DNA of 46,609 nucleotides from CAIKNB01 sp041658705 (GTDB lineage: Bacteria; Patescibacteriota; Patescibacteriia; 2-12-FULL-60-25), in assembly GCA_041658705.1 (NCBI GenBank), contig JBAZZT010000012.1, forward strand, positions 1 to 46,609, given 5' to 3'. The notes beneath the pieces were generated by a model. The model had not been told where the DNA came from and ran no database searches. It saw nothing but the letters and a program-made list of their open reading frames with translations. Positions 32,511 to 39,882 of this stretch are shown one piece after another. A program made the translations under genes and the position numbers. How positions within the stretch are numbered: the first letter of the stretch is position 1; every line of letters begins with the position of its first letter.

Positions 32511-33335
32511 CTACTCCTTCCCTCCGCCCCACGCCTCCCCATCCTGCGCCACGGCCGTCGTGCCGAAATATCCTGAAGCTCTGACCTCGGCGAGCATGGC
32601 CTCGGGCGTGTCTTGTCCCGGGAAATGCACCAGCCACAACCTCTTGGCACCGGACTTGAGCGCCAAATCGCCGCACTGTCTTGGTCCCATGTGGCCGTAG
32701 CCGCCGGTATATTCCTGTCCGATGCGCACTTGGCAGTCGGCGATGAGCAGGTCGGCGCTTTGGGCGATGACGCGGATGCCCTCGCACACTCCCGCGTCGC
32801 CGGTATACGCCACGCAACCATATTTCGTCTCGAGCCTGAAACCCATGGACGGATGACGGCCGAAACCGTGATAGACGTTGTAGGCTTTGAGCTTGATGCC
32901 GGGTTTGAGTTCATCCACGAAACCGTCTTCCATGCCGATGATCTCCGGCGCGAACTCGTTCCAATATCCCCCATCGTTTTCCGGTTGATGCCAATTCCAG
33001 ACTTGCGGAAAGTCGCGCGCCAAAATCTTGGGCAGATAGATCTTGAGCTCGCCCGTGCGCGGATCGCGATCGCCCTGTATGTGCCGGCATAATTTGGATT
33101 GGATGAATTGCGGCAACGCGGCATGGTCGGCATGCGCGTGGGTCACGGCCACGTGCGCGACCAAACCATAATCAATGCCCGCGGCCTGCAAACGAAAACG
33201 GATACCCTCGCTGCAATCGAACAGGACGTAAAAGCCGTCCACCTCAACCAAAAATCCAGGCGGCTGACGATCCCCGCAATCTTTGATGCCGTTGACGCAG
33301 ACGCCCGTGCCTAAAGCCGTGACTTTTAATCCCAT
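32511..33335 (-). CDS. MBL-fold (RNase Z-like) metallo-hydrolase
   Basis: From ATG 33335 the protein has 274 residues; a TACAAT box ends 6 nt before it, so the mRNA is probably leaderless. The metal motif is VTHAHADHAALPQF (HxHxDH). Other ligands are in CVAYTGDAGVC and LVHFPGQDT. The N-terminus VTALGTGVCVNG matches the RNase Z/elaC-like branch. Whether it processes tRNA 3' ends or other phosphodiesters is open; the flexible exosite arm of long RNase Z is not obvious. Confidence 0.85.
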   Translation of the reverse strand: MGLKVTALGTGVCVNGIKDCGDRQPPGFLVEVDGFYVLFDCSEGIRFRLQAAGIDYGLVAHVAVTHAHADHAALPQFIQSKLCRHIQGDRDPRTGELKIYLPKILARDFPQVWNWHQPENDGGYWNEFAPEIIGMEDGFVDELKPGIKLKAYNVYHGFGRHPSMGFRLETKYGCVAYTGDAGVCEGIRVIAQSADLLIADCQVRIGQEYTGGYGHMGPRQCGDLALKSGAKRLWLVHFPGQDTPEAMLAEVRASGYFGTTAVAQDGEAWGGGKE

Positions 33336-33435
33336 GCCGCCATTGTACGCGATTAACGACAGACTTTGTAGACTAAGGCCCGTCACTCGCCACAGTCGGT
33401 CGAGAGCGACGTGCTAAGGGTCAAAGTATCAAGAA

Positions 33436-34458
33436 TCAAGTGTCCAAGGATTTGGTAGAAAAAGGCTCACGCGAAAAACAGACCCCCAGACCACCAAGCC
33501 GATTGTCACGGGAGCGCCTACGCACGAGCGCGCCGCCCGAACCGGCGCGGCCGACGACCGCAAAGCGCCCATCCGAGGAAAGTACATCAGACCAGTGATA
33601 TTCGTTTGCGAGGATGCGTTCACCTTTGCCTTTACCGTTAAGACGTTCGGTCGCGATCAGATGAAGAGCGGTAGCGTAAAGCATCTGGAAGGGTTCAGGG
33701 CGATGCAACAGGTCACGAGGGATATCAAGCTTCTTGGCGTATTCCTCGATGACGTACTCTTGGGTGTCTTGGTGGGCGAAGGTGTCTCCAGGTTCGTAGT
33801 GATGACGCTTGTCCTTTGAACCGGGGATGGTCTGTTTGGTGATGAGCTTCCATTCGTAGCTCAAGCCCAGCTTCTTGAAGAAGTCCTCGTTCTTGTACCA
33901 ATCATCGACTTTAAAGAGGAATTTGCCTAGAGCGAGCTTGTCGTATTCAGCTTGGATGAGTCCGTTCATGCGCTCTCCGGTGAGGGGTGCGCCGTCCTTA
34001 TCCGCGACGAAGAGCACAAGCATCTCTTCGACTCCGGTTTTTTCTTTGATCTCTTTGGATTTCTTTAGGTCGTCTGTGGTGTATGGGATAGGCGGGACTT
34101 TGGAGACGTCGACGAAACCATCGCCTAGCATGGCTTCGACATCTTCGATGCCATGGACGTTCTCGCGGCCTAGGATTTCAATGGCTTCCTGCGGGCTGAC
34201 CGATTCGATTTCGTGCTTCTCGACAGCTTTCTGGAAGGCTTTGAGCAGATCCGCGACTTTCCGTGCGTCTTGCGCCGATAGCTTCTTATTCTCTTTCAGC
34301 TCTTCGAAGTTCTTCGCTCCGTATTTGGCGTAGATTTCTCTTATCTGCGCAGCGAGCTTATCGGCGTAACGTCTGACGTGGGTCGGCAAATCCTGCCGAC
34401 GGATGTGGGCGGCGGTGAGGTCGGAGCTTTGGGGGATTTCGAAGGGGTTGGCGGGCAT
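33436..34458 (-). CDS. CPR protein family with C-terminal variable-type (C-type-lectin-like) domain
   Basis: The 340-residue protein has an all-helical N-terminal part (HVRRYADKLAAQIREIYAKY), a conserved middle (PPIPYTTDDLKKSKE, VLFVADKDGAPLTGERM, DDWYKNEDFFKKLG) and a C-terminus HWSDVLSSDGRFAVVGRAG ... GALVRRRSRDNRLGGLGVCF. I recall related CPR proteins whose last 50 residues differ at fixed positions and end in GLGV-x-FSR, the pattern of a C-type-lectin-fold variable region. That would suit a target of a diversity-generating retroelement, but no reverse transcriptase or template repeat is in the window. It is a close paralogue of the partial gene at 1-244. Confidence 0.75.
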   Translation of the reverse strand: MPANPFEIPQSSDLTAAHIRRQDLPTHVRRYADKLAAQIREIYAKYGAKNFEELKENKKLSAQDARKVADLLKAFQKAVEKHEIESVSPQEAIEILGRENVHGIEDVEAMLGDGFVDVSKVPPIPYTTDDLKKSKEIKEKTGVEEMLVLFVADKDGAPLTGERMNGLIQAEYDKLALGKFLFKVDDWYKNEDFFKKLGLSYEWKLITKQTIPGSKDKRHHYEPGDTFAHQDTQEYVIEEYAKKLDIPRDLLHRPEPFQMLYATALHLIATERLNGKGKGERILANEYHWSDVLSSDGRFAVVGRAGSGGALVRRRSRDNRLGGLGVCFSREPFSTKSLDT

Positions 34459-34540
34459 GGTTTTATTTAGGGACGGAAGTCTTCGCGGGATAGTTTACAG
34501 GTAAGTCAGAAAGAGAGACAACGCGGAGGCGTTTCATCGC

Positions 34541-34993
34541 CTACATCTCTTCGAACGAAAGCAGCTTGAATGTCGTGTCGAAAATGAAACGCATGTTCAC
34601 GTTGCCGCCTTTGAGCACTCCGGGTAACCAATGCGGATCGTCGTCCCACATGCGGTCGAACGGCAAAACGTCGAGCGGGAACCATTCTGGTTTCATTTCC
34701 TCCGATTCGGCGGGCTCGCCTGAAAATTCCGTGGCAACGAAAATATGACAGCGCTGATTCCAGTCCTCGGGTGCGTCTTTAAAAACGAATTCAACTACAC
34801 CACGATCTTCGAGAACCGAGAGTTCGATGCCCACTTCCTCGCTGACTTCCCGCCGGCAAGCCTGTTCCGGCGTCTCACCGGGTTCGAGCTTGCCACCCGG
34901 CCCGTTATATTTCCCGGTCGCAAAACCGCGCTTCTTCATGGCAAGCAAGACTTTACCGTCGCGGATTGAATAGCAGAGGGTGGTATGTTTCAT
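34541..34993 (-). CDS. Nudix hydrolase (MutT/MTH1-like)
   Basis: The 150-residue protein has a complete Nudix box, GGKLEPGETPEQACRREVSE followed by EVGIE, which fits GX5EX7REUXEEXGU. The start LCYSIRDGKVLLAMKKRGF and the NGPGGKLE context resemble MTH1-type 8-oxo-dGTP hydrolases. It should clean oxidised nucleotides or a similar pyrophosphate. It is a single gene, flanked by repeats. Confidence 0.93.
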   Translation of the reverse strand: MKHTTLCYSIRDGKVLLAMKKRGFATGKYNGPGGKLEPGETPEQACRREVSEEVGIELSVLEDRGVVEFVFKDAPEDWNQRCHIFVATEFSGEPAESEEMKPEWFPLDVLPFDRMWDDDPHWLPGVLKGGNVNMRFIFDTTFKLLSFEEM

Positions 34994-35037
34994 GAATTAG
35001 AGAGTAGAGAGTAGAGAGTAGCTAGGCAGTAAATTTG

Positions 35038-35138
35038 TCATCCTGAGCGGAGCAGCAGCGCAGTCGAAGGACCTTTAACAGCAAACCGTTCCGCTGCTAA
35101 AGGTCCTTCGACTCGCTCGAAGCTCGCTCAGGATGACA
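35038..35138. repeat. TGTCATCCTGAGC palindromic repeat
   Basis: Left arm tgtcatcctgagcggagcag and right arm cgctcaggatgaca enclose aaggaccttta...taaaggtcctt. It is preceded by gagagtagagagtagctagg words (34990-35030). Confidence 0.85.
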
Positions 35139-35146
35139 GGATGTTG

Positions 35147-35728
35147 CTAGTCGCTTGTTGCTCGTGCGAGGTCGAGTGCTTCCAAAACGCTCGGCAGCTC
35201 CACCACGCCGCGGCCGCGCACTGACAAGAAGTGCTGGTTTTTTTCCGTCACGAGTTTAGCGCCCAGCTGCTCCGCGAGCCACACACCCTCGACATACGGC
35301 ACGAGCGGATCGTTGGTCGAATTGATGCAAGTAAACTGCCGCGCTTTGCCGCGGATGCGCGCATAATCCAAATCATTCTCGAACCAATGCAACAGCCGTG
35401 CTTGCAGCTTGGAGACGCGCGGGTTCAAAAATGAGCGGCCAAAGCCAGCTACGAGTACGACGTGAGGGAAAATCTCGGCGCCGGAAAAATCTTGCAGATA
35501 ATGCAGGATGGCGGCGCAACCCAAAGAGTGGCCGATCAAGATGGTCTCGCTCGGTTTTTCCACGGTTTGCTTCAGCGTCGCGACCCAATCTGCGCAATGC
35601 GGCGTCGCGGGTTTAGGCAATTTCAAGGCTCGTGCGCTCACTCCCCTCTTTTCCAGCTCGACCATGAGCCAGGGGAACCAATGGTTGTCTGGTTTGCCAA
35701 TTAATCCATGCACAAGAATCGCTTGCAT
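35147..35728 (-). CDS. RBBP9/YdeN-type alpha/beta hydrolase
   Basis: The 193-residue protein has the small serine-hydrolase layout: AILVHGLIGKPDNHWFPWL at the start, the nucleophile elbow ILIGHSLGCAAILHYL, an Asp in NSTNDPLVPY and a His in EKNQHFLS. The family (YdeN, RBBP9) is cytoplasmic and of uncertain substrate. Length is normal. Confidence 0.9.
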   Translation of the reverse strand: MQAILVHGLIGKPDNHWFPWLMVELEKRGVSARALKLPKPATPHCADWVATLKQTVEKPSETILIGHSLGCAAILHYLQDFSGAEIFPHVVLVAGFGRSFLNPRVSKLQARLLHWFENDLDYARIRGKARQFTCINSTNDPLVPYVEGVWLAEQLGAKLVTEKNQHFLSVRGRGVVELPSVLEALDLARATSD

Positions 35729-35752
35729 GGGACTACGATATCTCCGAAGGGG

Positions 35753-36012
35753 TAAAAAAAGAAAGCCCCCAGCTTGGTGTAGCTGGGGCGACGCGTAACG
35801 AAGAGAAGTAAGAGATGCGAGTCGGGGTAGTGCCGCGGAGGCTAGGGCGTGGGGTGGGCAAAGCTCTTCCGTCGAGCCATGAGTCGGTCGATACCGACCT
35901 GCCTGCGACGGATCTTGATGAAACGGACGCAGGAACTAGCTGTATGAGTTATGCCCACATGATCAGACCTCCGCGTTCGGAGCGCACTCGACGCTCCACT
36001 TCATCCAAAGAA
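35753..36012 (-). ncRNA. Candidate structured RNA of about 255 nt
   Basis: On the minus strand TTGACA (36042-36047) and TACAAA (36019-36024) are 17 nt apart. A strong terminator stem (GCCCCAGCT-acacca-AGCTGGGGGC, then TTTCTTTTTTT) lies at 35753-35790. Between them a long-range stem pairs CGCGGAGG (35968-35975) with CCTCCGCG (35834-35841), and within it GTGGGC pairs with GCCCAC. Smaller hairpins are GGAGCG...GCGCTCC, CCTGCG...CGCAGG and GGTCG-gtat-CGACC. No minus-strand ORF of more than 13 codons spans it. I find no tmRNA, RNase P, 6S or SRP hallmark. A plus-strand ORF (35815-36069) overlaps but runs into repeat sequence. Confidence 0.5.
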
Positions 36013-36018
36013 CACAAG

Positions 36019-36047
36019 TTTGTACCACTGGACGAAGAATTTGTCAA
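36019..36047 (-). promoter_or_regulatory. Promoter of the candidate RNA
   Basis: TTGACA is a perfect -35; TACAAA 17 nt later matches TATAAT at 4 of 6 bases. Confidence 0.55.
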
Positions 36048-36055
36048 GGGGATAG

Positions 36056-36284
36056 AGGGTAGAGAGTAGATGGTAGAGGATAGCCAGAAATTCTATCCTC
36101 CCTGTCATCCTGAGCGGAGCGCCAGCGAAGTCGAAGGACCTTTATCAGCAGAATGGTTTGCTGATAAAGGTCCTTCGACAGGCTCAGGATGACAATATTT
36201 TTCTTACGCACTTACCCAATGGGCGCATGGCCATGCGCCCCTACATCTGGCTACCCTCTACTCTCTACCATCTACCCTCTGGTT
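36056..36284. repeat. Composite repeat cluster
   Basis: gatagagggtagagagtaga pairs with tctaccatctaccctct at the far end; inside are a TGTCATCCTGAGC...GCTCAGGATGACA pair (36104-36194) and gggcgcatggccatgcgccc (36220-36239). The nesting mirrors 7140-7362. Confidence 0.8.
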
Positions 36285-36286
36285 AA

Positions 36287-36316
36287 AAACAACCGCCCCG
36301 TGTGAAAACGGGGCGG
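36287..36316 (-). terminator. Terminator of the gene at 36342-36791
   Basis: On the minus strand CCGCCCCGTtttcacACGGGGCGG is followed by TTGTTTTTAACC. Confidence 0.85.
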
Positions 36317-36341
36317 ATGGAGCTGAAGCTAGGCTGCGGTC

Positions 36342-36791
36342 TTACTCAACCGGCGGCTGGCTTTTGCGTGCGTCGTTTTCCGCCGACAGGACAAAGCGTT
36401 GGCGCACGATTTCGTTGATGGAAAAGTAGTCGGCGGTCATGTCGATGAGCGCGTACGTCGTGAGGTACGTGTAGATGAGATCCGTCCAGAAAAATCCCGT
36501 CGGCTTGCCGAACTTGGGCATGATGATGAGCACCAACGGAAGCGACAGGAAGGCCGCCGAGATGATCGGCGTGAGCAGCGCCCGCATGCGGAAGGTCTTG
36601 CCCTCCAGATGCTTGAAGCTCCCCACCGACATCTTGTAGACGATGGCGGCCAGCGCGCCCAAGACATAGGCCACGGAAATGTTGATCTCGGACGGTTTCA
36701 TGTCCGCTTCGGTGGCGAAGGCCGCCAAGGAAAACGCTTGCACGGCGAGGACGACCACGATTACCGACAGTGTTTGCGGGGCTTTATACAT
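36342..36791 (-). CDS. Membrane protein with signal peptide, unknown
   Basis: From ATG 36791 (SD AAAGGAGG, 7-8 nt upstream) the protein has 149 residues. A signal peptide (TLSVIVVVLAVQAFSLAAFA) is followed by three hydrophobic segments (INISVAYVLGALAAIVYK, LTPIISAAFLSLPLVLIIM, FFWTDLIYTYLTTYALIDM). The small size and topology resemble phage holins in a general way only. It has its own terminator. The strong SD places it with the accessory genes. Confidence 0.75.
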   Translation of the reverse strand: MYKAPQTLSVIVVVLAVQAFSLAAFATEADMKPSEINISVAYVLGALAAIVYKMSVGSFKHLEGKTFRMRALLTPIISAAFLSLPLVLIIMPKFGKPTGFFWTDLIYTYLTTYALIDMTADYFSINEIVRQRFVLSAENDARKSQPPVE

Positions 36792-36995
36792 CTTGCCCCT
36801 CCTTTCAAGGTTCCACTTCAAGGGAAACACTTTCGGGCCAGACTGTCAATCTGGACAGGCGTGCCTAAAACGCATAAACTCGCAGGGTTAGATGATAGAG
36901 TAGGGGCGCATGCCGTGCGCCCTGTCGGTAGACGGAAGCCAAACCAGACGACCTGGTTGCTAGTCGCTAGTTGCTTGTTGCTCGTGCGCAGCCCA

Positions 36996-37072
36996 GGACG
37001 CTTAGCTCAGCTGGTTAGAGCGTCTCGTTTACACCGAGAAGGTCGCAGGTTCAAATCCTGCAGCGTCCACCA
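36996..37072 (+). tRNA. tRNA-Val (anticodon TAC)
   Basis: Acceptor stem GGACGCT/AGCGTCC, D arm TTAGCTCAGCTGGTTAGAG, anticodon loop TTTACAC (TAC) in the stem TCTCG/CGAGA, T arm CAGGTTCAAATCCTG. CCA is encoded (37070-37072). Confidence 0.97.
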
Positions 37073-37107
37073 CGTAAAAACTCCCGCTCAACGGGAGTTT
37101 TTACGTG
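37073..37107 (+). terminator. Terminator of tRNA-Val
   Basis: CGTAAAAACTCCCG-ctcaa-CGGGAGTTTTTACG is a 14-bp perfect stem whose left arm touches the tRNA CCA end; the U-run is inside the right arm. Confidence 0.85.
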
Positions 37108-37143
37108 GTGCAACGAGGTCAACCCATGAAATATAGAATGGCC

Positions 37144-37171
37144 GTAGGGGCGAATAATTATTCGCCCCTAC
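37144..37171. repeat. GTAGGGGCG palindrome, core aataattatt
   Basis: Same arms as 3463-3490, with one base of the core changed so that the core is a perfect palindrome. It is the last dispersed repeat before the accessory region. Confidence 0.85.
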
Positions 37172-37241
37172 CGATAAACCGATGGCTGTTTTGGCTCAAC
37201 GCAGATAAAAATTTCCCCTGCTTATTTTGTCAGCCTCATTC

Positions 37242-37270
37242 TTGACAAGATGGCATATTTATGCTATATT
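37242..37270 (+). promoter_or_regulatory. Promoter of the accessory operon
   Basis: TTGACA and TATATT are 17 nt apart, with TGC before the -10 (extended -10). A leader of about 185 nt follows before the first gene at 37462. Confidence 0.8.
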
Positions 37271-37387
37271 AGTTTGTTATTTTTGGTCTTTTTCTTGGCT
37301 ATGTTTTGGTTCGCGGCTTCGACTTTTCGCTTGATTTTTCGAGCACAAAGTCGAAGGCGATGAATAAGGTCGAGGACGCGTCCTGCG

Positions 37388-37445
37388 TCCTCCCTTCAAT
37401 CCTCTTGCCGATACAGGTTTCGGCCGGAGCGAGAAGGCCCTTTCG
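37388..37445 (+). repeat. Leader hairpin 1 of the accessory operon
   Basis: ctcccttcaatcctcttgcc, then GCCGATACAGGTTTCGGCC, then gagcgagaaggccc. CCTTC at the left pairs with GAAGG at the right, around an inner stem. Related copies precede the next gene (37830) and the third gene (38281). Confidence 0.7.
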
Positions 37446-37461
37446 CAAGGAGTACACGACA

Positions 37462-37782
37462 ATGAAGTTCATGTTCGTCGTCATCGCGATCGAGAACGCC
37501 GCCAAGATCCAAGAGTTCGCATCGGAAGACGGGACGCGCTACCGGGTTCCGCCCAAGGACATCGAGAGCGCTTTCATGCCCCACCGCCTGATCATGGACG
37601 GAACGGTCCTGACCCAAGAAGGCGGGACGCTCGGCAAGGTCGGCGCCTGGCTCGACATCGAAGGCCGCAAGGAATTCTGGACGGCCTCGCGCGAGACCGC
37701 CGAAGCCGCAGCGGCGACCGTCGTCGAATTCGCCCAGACCGCCCCGACCCGCACCTTCCGGGACTTCGGTCACTGCATGTGA
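37462..37782 (+). CDS. Hypothetical protein, accessory operon gene 1
   Basis: The 106-residue protein (MKFMFVVIAIENAAKIQEFA) starts at ATG 37462 with SD AAGGAG 8 nt upstream; the longer frame is rejected. It is soluble with a beta-strand start and a helix rich in Ala (ETAEAAAATVVEFAQ). VTVLDIEGRKEFWTASRE-like text (WLDIEGRKEFWTASRE) suggests an alpha-beta fold. No family recognised. It is the first gene after the promoter at 37242. Confidence 0.8.
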   Translation: MKFMFVVIAIENAAKIQEFASEDGTRYRVPPKDIESAFMPHRLIMDGTVLTQEGGTLGKVGAWLDIEGRKEFWTASRETAEAAAATVVEFAQTAPTRTFRDFGHCM

Positions 37783-37829
37783 CCACCCACCAGACAGGAG
37801 AACCGCCCGCCTACGCGACTTCGCGGTTC

Positions 37830-37880
37830 TCCCTTCCAACCTCCAGCCGAAAATCAATTCGGCTCGAGCGAAAAGATTTG
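37830..37880 (+). repeat. Leader hairpin 2 of the accessory operon
   Basis: cttccaacctccagccgaaa, loop atcaa, ttcggctcgagcgaaaagat: stem AGCCGAA/TTCGGCT. The sequence matches leader 3 at about 40 of 46 bases. Confidence 0.75.
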
Positions 37881-37902
37881 ATCTTTAGATCGAGAGGTTG
37901 AG

Positions 37903-38232
37903 ATGAATCTCACTTCGCTGACAAACCAAGAACTGACGCTCAAGGCCGACGCGATTCAAATGGCGCAAACCCTCCTCTACGGGGAAATGTCAGATGGGGA
38001 AATCTTGGAAACGGAGGCGCTCCTCGCGGACCAGATCGACGAAATAGAGTGCGAGCTGGCATTCAGGAAATTCCGCGCGATGCTCCAGGGAAGGAGCCTA
38101 GGCGAGCTGGAACAGCTCTACGAATTCATGCAGTTCGCAAGTCTCGCGGACTCGGAGCGGCGCATCAAGGCAGTCGAGATCGAAATCGCCTGGACGCTGC
38201 ACGAGCAGGGGTTGGATCTCATGGCCGCTTGA
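37903..38232 (+). CDS. Helical protein, accessory operon gene 2
   Basis: The 109-residue protein (MNLTSLTNQELTLKADAIQM) is strongly acidic and helical, with no hydrophobic segment. SD GAGAGG lies 6-8 nt before the ATG. The pattern of hydrophobic residues fits a small helical bundle or coiled coil. No family recognised. Confidence 0.8.
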   Translation: MNLTSLTNQELTLKADAIQMAQTLLYGEMSDGEILETEALLADQIDEIECELAFRKFRAMLQGRSLGELEQLYEFMQFASLADSERRIKAVEIEIAWTLHEQGLDLMAA

Positions 38233-38280
38233 CCCCGTTCCTTCACTTCAAGGCGAGGATCCGTTGCGCAAGCTCCGAAT

Positions 38281-38332
38281 CCTCCCTTCTATCCTCCAGT
38301 CGAAAATCAATTCGGCTCGAGCGAGAAGGTTT
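38281..38332 (+). repeat. Leader hairpin 3 of the accessory operon
   Basis: cctcccttctatcctccagt, cgaaaatcaattcggctcga, gcgagaaggttt. CCTTC/GAAGG close the outer stem and CGAA/TTCG the inner. Confidence 0.75.
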
Positions 38333-38348
38333 CTACAAGGAGATTCCC

Positions 38349-38762
38349 ATGACCACGTTCTTCGGGTTCGGCTTGGCCGACAACATGTTCCCGGCGAACT
38401 GCGAGATGACTCGCTGCGCCCTGACTCCGGAAGAAGCCCGCGGCATTGTGAAGGAAGGCGTCGAAGCCTGCCTCAATCCTTCCCACGCCGCGACGATTTG
38501 CGTCATGCGTGAGAGGTTCGACATCGAAGTCACCATCCCGCCCAAAGCGTCGATCGTGAGTCTGAAGCCCGGCGACCGCTTGCTCGTCATGGCGGTCTCT
38601 GGACTCCCCCGACTCGAGGGTCGTCACGAATATACTCCCGAGGAGATCAAAGCTGCGACGTTCCGTTTCGGGATATGGACGGTGCGCAAGCAAGGCTGGC
38701 GCTATGCGGAGCCCTGGGGCGATACGGGCGGGCCTCCCCCGCACATGCCCGGCGCGCTGTGA
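38349..38762 (+). CDS. STIV-B116-like protein (DUF1874)
   Basis: The 137-residue protein starts at ATG 38349 after SD AAGGAG. It looks like the STIV orfB116 family (DUF1874): a first strand with FFGFGLADNMFP, the segment ALTPEEARGIVKEGVEACLN then PSHAATICVMRERFDIEV, and KPGDRLLVMAVSGLPRL, a strand with GD. The family was defined in archaeal viruses and also occurs in phages and plasmids; it folds as a Rossmann-like alpha-beta dimer of unknown role. It is gene 3 of the operon. My family call rests on motif memory, without a search. Confidence 0.7.
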   Translation: MTTFFGFGLADNMFPANCEMTRCALTPEEARGIVKEGVEACLNPSHAATICVMRERFDIEVTIPPKASIVSLKPGDRLLVMAVSGLPRLEGRHEYTPEEIKAATFRFGIWTVRKQGWRYAEPWGDTGGPPPHMPGAL

Positions 38763-38790
38763 CCCGCACGGTCTTTCAGAAAGGAACAAG

Positions 38791-39105
38791 ATGGGTTTCT
38801 TCGCGATGCTGTTGCGTAAGCTCGCTTCCACGTTGCTGGATTTCATCTTCCCCGACCGGGCTTGGAAACGCCGCGCGGAGCTTCCGATCCAGACCTTCGT
38901 CTGGATCGATGACCGGCCCTATCGGAATTGGGATTTGACCGCGCTGCGCCGCGAACTGAACCAACTCCAAGTCGAACGAGCCAAGATTGCAGTCCATCAT
39001 CCTCTCGATCCGACGCTGGACGATCTCGCCTTGAATCACGGACTGGTGCTGGACGAGATCCTGCAACGCGGCCGGCGATCCAAGCCGCAAGTCCTCCGCA
39101 GCTGA
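38791..39105 (+). CDS. Small amphipathic protein, accessory operon gene 4
   Basis: The 104-residue protein (MGFFAMLLRKLASTLLDFIF) has one hydrophobic N-terminal helix, then a basic helical part (LRRELNQLQVERAKIAVHHP). SD AAGGAA lies 5 nt before the ATG. It follows gene 3 by 28 nt without a leader hairpin. No family recognised. Confidence 0.75.
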   Translation: MGFFAMLLRKLASTLLDFIFPDRAWKRRAELPIQTFVWIDDRPYRNWDLTALRRELNQLQVERAKIAVHHPLDPTLDDLALNHGLVLDEILQRGRRSKPQVLRS

Positions 39106-39163
39106 CGACTCGCTCGAGTCCAGCTTCTCCCCCGAGCGCAACCTCACGCGCGCTCGGGCCGCG

Positions 39164-39200
39164 CCCCGTCAGAAGCATTTAGATTCAGCTTCTGACGGGG
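39164..39200 (+). promoter_or_regulatory. Perfect 13-bp hairpin between operon genes 4 and 5
   Basis: CCCCGTCAGAAGC-atttagattca-GCTTCTGACGGGG. It has no U-tract, so it may be a processing or stability element. The 39106-39163 part has a second GC-rich stem, CCCGAGCG...CGCTCGGG. Confidence 0.7.
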
Positions 39201-39270
39201 ATCCTCACCGAATCCCCGATTCTAATCGGAGGTTCCGAGGGATGGCTCGAACCTTCAAAGGAGCAAAGAC

Positions 39271-39753
39271 GTGATCACAACTTCCCAACTCGAAGTGTCC
39301 AAGACGCTCGTGGCAGCCGCGAATAAGGCCCACACCAATCGTGAAGTAAATCTGGTCTTGAATGCCGTATGCTCGGTCGTCGAGTATGGGCTATCCAACA
39401 TGAAAGCGACGGACCATCGCCTCTTCGAGGCCATCCTGACCATCCGCGCTTTCGCCTCTGACCGGGTCACGTATGATCGGCTGCGCGTCGCGACGATGAA
39501 GGCGCACGCCGTGGCCTGCGAGCTTTCCGCCAACGGACAGACTCCGGTGACGCTGGTCGCGAACGCCCTCTGGCGCGTCCCCCTCATGCTCGGCCCCGAT
39601 CGGGAGAGCGAGTGCGGCTATCGCCTCAACGGCGATATCGTCCAGACAATCGTGGAGCTAGTCTATCGGGCGTGCCCCAAAAAGAACCGCCCGACCTGGT
39701 GCCGCGACCTCGAGAACGTGGCCAAGGCAACCTTGGCCGACTTCCCAGCCTGA
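39271..39753 (+). CDS. Helical protein, accessory operon gene 5
   Basis: The 160-residue protein starts with GTG 39271, chosen for the SD AAAGGAG 7 nt upstream. It is mostly helical; the stretch DHRLFEAILTIRAFASDRVT ... ATMKAHAVACELSANG recalls the helical repeats of Imm5-type immunity proteins, but the match is weak and other explanations are possible. It ends the operon, with a terminator 27 nt downstream. Confidence 0.78.
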   Translation: MITTSQLEVSKTLVAAANKAHTNREVNLVLNAVCSVVEYGLSNMKATDHRLFEAILTIRAFASDRVTYDRLRVATMKAHAVACELSANGQTPVTLVANALWRVPLMLGPDRESECGYRLNGDIVQTIVELVYRACPKKNRPTWCRDLENVAKATLADFPA

Positions 39754-39780
39754 TCCAAGCTCCCCGCTCACTCAAGTCCA

Positions 39781-39816
39781 CGCCCCACCGGCTTCCGGTG
39801 GGGCGTTACTTTTTTA
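39781..39816 (+). terminator. Terminator of the accessory operon
   Basis: CGCCCCACCGG-ctt-CCGGTGGGGCG followed by ttacttttttaag. Confidence 0.9.
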
Positions 39817-39830
39817 AGAATCAATAATCA

Positions 39831-39862
39831 AAAAGACAGCGACCGATTGGAGCGCTGTCGAG
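39831..39862 (-). terminator. Terminator of the gene at 39883
   Basis: On the minus strand GACAGCG-ctccaatcggt-CGCTGTC is followed by TTTTTGATTA. Confidence 0.85.
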
Positions 39863-39882
39863 TTTTCGTCGCCGACATCAAG

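Noticed and set aside
35815..36069. 84-residue plus-strand ORF MRVGVVPRRLG...
   Set aside because: Its end reads through the gatagagggtagagagtag repeat and it overlaps the minus-strand promoter-terminator unit with paired stems; no convincing SD.
36342..36791. Phage holin and thus a lysis cassette
   Set aside because: Only size and three hydrophobic segments agree; no endolysin is near.
39271..39753. Immunity protein (Imm5-like) with the operon as toxin-immunity system
   Set aside because: The resemblance is limited to a helical segment, and no toxin-like gene with a secretion signal is in the operon.
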